64,000 nucleotides of DNA from Panacagrimonas sp052387695 (lineage in GTDB: Bacteria; Pseudomonadota; Gammaproteobacteria; Nevskiales; Nevskiaceae), in assembly GCA_052387695.1 (NCBI GenBank), contig JBQTIX010000008.1, positions 27,628-91,627 on the forward strand. The letters are read 5' to 3'. Positions within the stretch are counted from its first letter, which is position 1; each line of letters begins with the position of its first letter. Under the pieces are notes generated by a model, which was not told the origin of the DNA, did no database searches, and saw nothing but the letters and a program-made list of their open reading frames with translations. Shown here in pieces: positions 63,373 to 64,000 of this stretch. Position numbers and translations under genes: made by a program.

Positions 63373-63378
63373 ATTATA
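63373..63378 (-). promoter_or_regulatory. Predicted -10 box immediately before argA
   Basis: A perfect TATAAT on the minus strand ends six bases before the argA ATG, so transcription from it would begin at or next to the start codon. No convincing -35 is seen. An upstream promoter with a normal leader remains possible. Confidence 0.4.
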
Positions 63379-63623
63379 AGTCTGAGTGTTGCGAGGCCCC
63401 CGGGTGACGCCGGCCTCCCGCGAAGGCGCCAGGCGGTATCGGTTGGCGGTCCATCGGCATTGCCTGAATCGGCTCGGTGCCTCACTATTTCTTCGCGGCT
63501 GGCGGACAGGATTGGTTGCTTAAACAAGCACCTGAAGTCAGCTCGCGGATTACGGCTTCGGGCCCCATACCCGTCGCCACGGTCCTGTGACGCAGCCCCC
63601 ACTCCCCCCAACTGCGTTGCAGC

Positions 63624-63655
63624 GGGGCGGCCGGGAAACCGGCCGCCCCAATTTT
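63624..63655 (+). terminator. Intrinsic-terminator-like hairpin
   Basis: GGGGCGGCCGG (63624-63634) pairs perfectly with CCGGCCGCCCC (63639-63649) around GAAA, followed by AATTTTATT. Oriented to the plus strand, although no plus-strand gene ends nearby. Confidence 0.6.
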
Positions 63656-63730
63656 ATTGGGGGCCGCTTTAGGGAAGGTCTGCACAGGTCTGTCGCGGCC
63701 CTTCGGCGGGCTCAGGAGGCCCGCTTTCTC

Positions 63731-63843
63731 GTAGATCGGTTCAAGCCGAAGGCGGAACCGACGCTGCGCGCGCTCGACGAAGCCCTGCGCCTGTCGGCTT
63801 CGGCCACGAAAAGCCGTGGCCTTGAGCCGACCTACACCCGACC
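63731..63843. repeat. Paired-hairpin dispersed repeat, copy D
   Basis: GTAGATCGGTTCAAGCC and GGCGGAACCGAC form hairpin 1; a diverged second hairpin (CTGTCGGCTTCGGCCACG...CCGTGGCCTTGAGCCGAC) follows, ending ACCTACACCCGACC. Same orientation as copy A; the most diverged second hairpin of the four copies. Confidence 0.75.
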
Positions 63844-64000
63844 TCCCCCTGAATTCAGGCCTGCGCAGAGAATCCTTAATCTTACTGTGTCACAAGCGCA
63901 GTTTTGGTTTAGGTTTTCCGCAGCAGGGGCATCTTGGCATCAGAGCGATGAGGCGCGCGCTGAGTTGATGGCGCAGGGTTGGGATTGAGTCCGGCACGTG

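Larger units (their letters stand above)
63379..64000. other. Intergenic end region without a supported gene
   Basis: About 620 bases containing a hairpin, repeat copy D and, on the minus strand, a frame of 27 codons ending at 63485. Frames longer than this run through the repeat or hairpin and are not credible. The last 130 bases are less GC-rich and may be promoter sequence for a gene beyond the window. Confidence 0.5.

Noticed and set aside
63587..63988. 133-codon plus-strand frame at the right edge
   Set aside because: Runs through a terminator-like hairpin and repeat copy D.

Overview
The window is a high-GC chromosomal segment of a gammaproteobacterium. Several gene orders are classic for that class: asd-fimV-truA-trpF, accD-folC-SPOR gene, rhlB/trxA-rho, zapA-6S RNA-ygfA, and rpsF-rpsR-rplI-dnaB-alr. 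The trpF-trpB-trpA-accD order and the fimV polar-pilus gene point towards the Pseudomonas/Xanthomonadales/Nevskiales side of the class, but I cannot name a genus from sequence alone. No plasmid, prophage, insertion sequence, CRISPR or tRNA signature was seen. Apart from a Tad-pilus island and a quorum-sensing pair, this is housekeeping chromosome with unusual insertions inside biosynthetic operons.

Layout. 1-501: truncated outer-membrane barrel gene. 0.8-4.9 kb: ribosomal proteins S6, S18, L9, then DnaB and alanine racemase. 5.1-11.5 kb: serine hydrolase, a FixJ/FixL-like two-component pair, an acyl-CoA ligase and a LysR regulator. 11.5-18.8 kb: leucine operon (leuC, leuD, leuB) carrying two hotdog thioesterases, a secreted beta-propeller, a Uma2 nuclease-fold protein and a three-helix membrane protein resembling Pycsar effectors, followed by asd. 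18.9-31.6 kb: fimV, truA, trpF, trpB, a flippase, a DHFR/RibD-like reductase, trpA, accD, folC, a SPOR protein and recJ. 31.6-34.9 kb (minus): EVE protein, ygfA, 6S RNA, zapA, a coiled-coil partner and a YihY/BrkB protein. 35-37 kb: a phasin with a strong promoter and two operator-like dyads, a DUF6489 gene and purC. 37-39 kb (minus): a LuxR/LuxI quorum-sensing pair with a possible extra downstream ORF. 39.2-45 kb: purD, rho and trxA, rhlB, and a YfiH/PgeF enzyme. 45-49 kb: a YCF48-like propeller plus an RND/MMPL permease. 49.1-49.9 kb: apaH. 50-59.2 kb: Tad pilus locus (two Flp pilins, CpaA, B, C, E, F, TadB, C, D and a DUF3613 protein). 59.3-63.4 kb (minus): argA, a second Uma2 protein, bioA, rsmE.

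Themes. Operons are tightly packed, with many ATGA or GTGA stop/start overlaps. A paired-hairpin repeat occurs four times between genes. Best candidates for less-described biology are the Pycsar-effector-like protein without a visible cyclase, two Uma2 proteins inside amino-acid and cofactor operons, Rho with a disordered N-terminal extension of about 175 residues, CpaE with a degenerate P-loop, and the ORF after luxI. I found no complete, clearly new multi-gene system.
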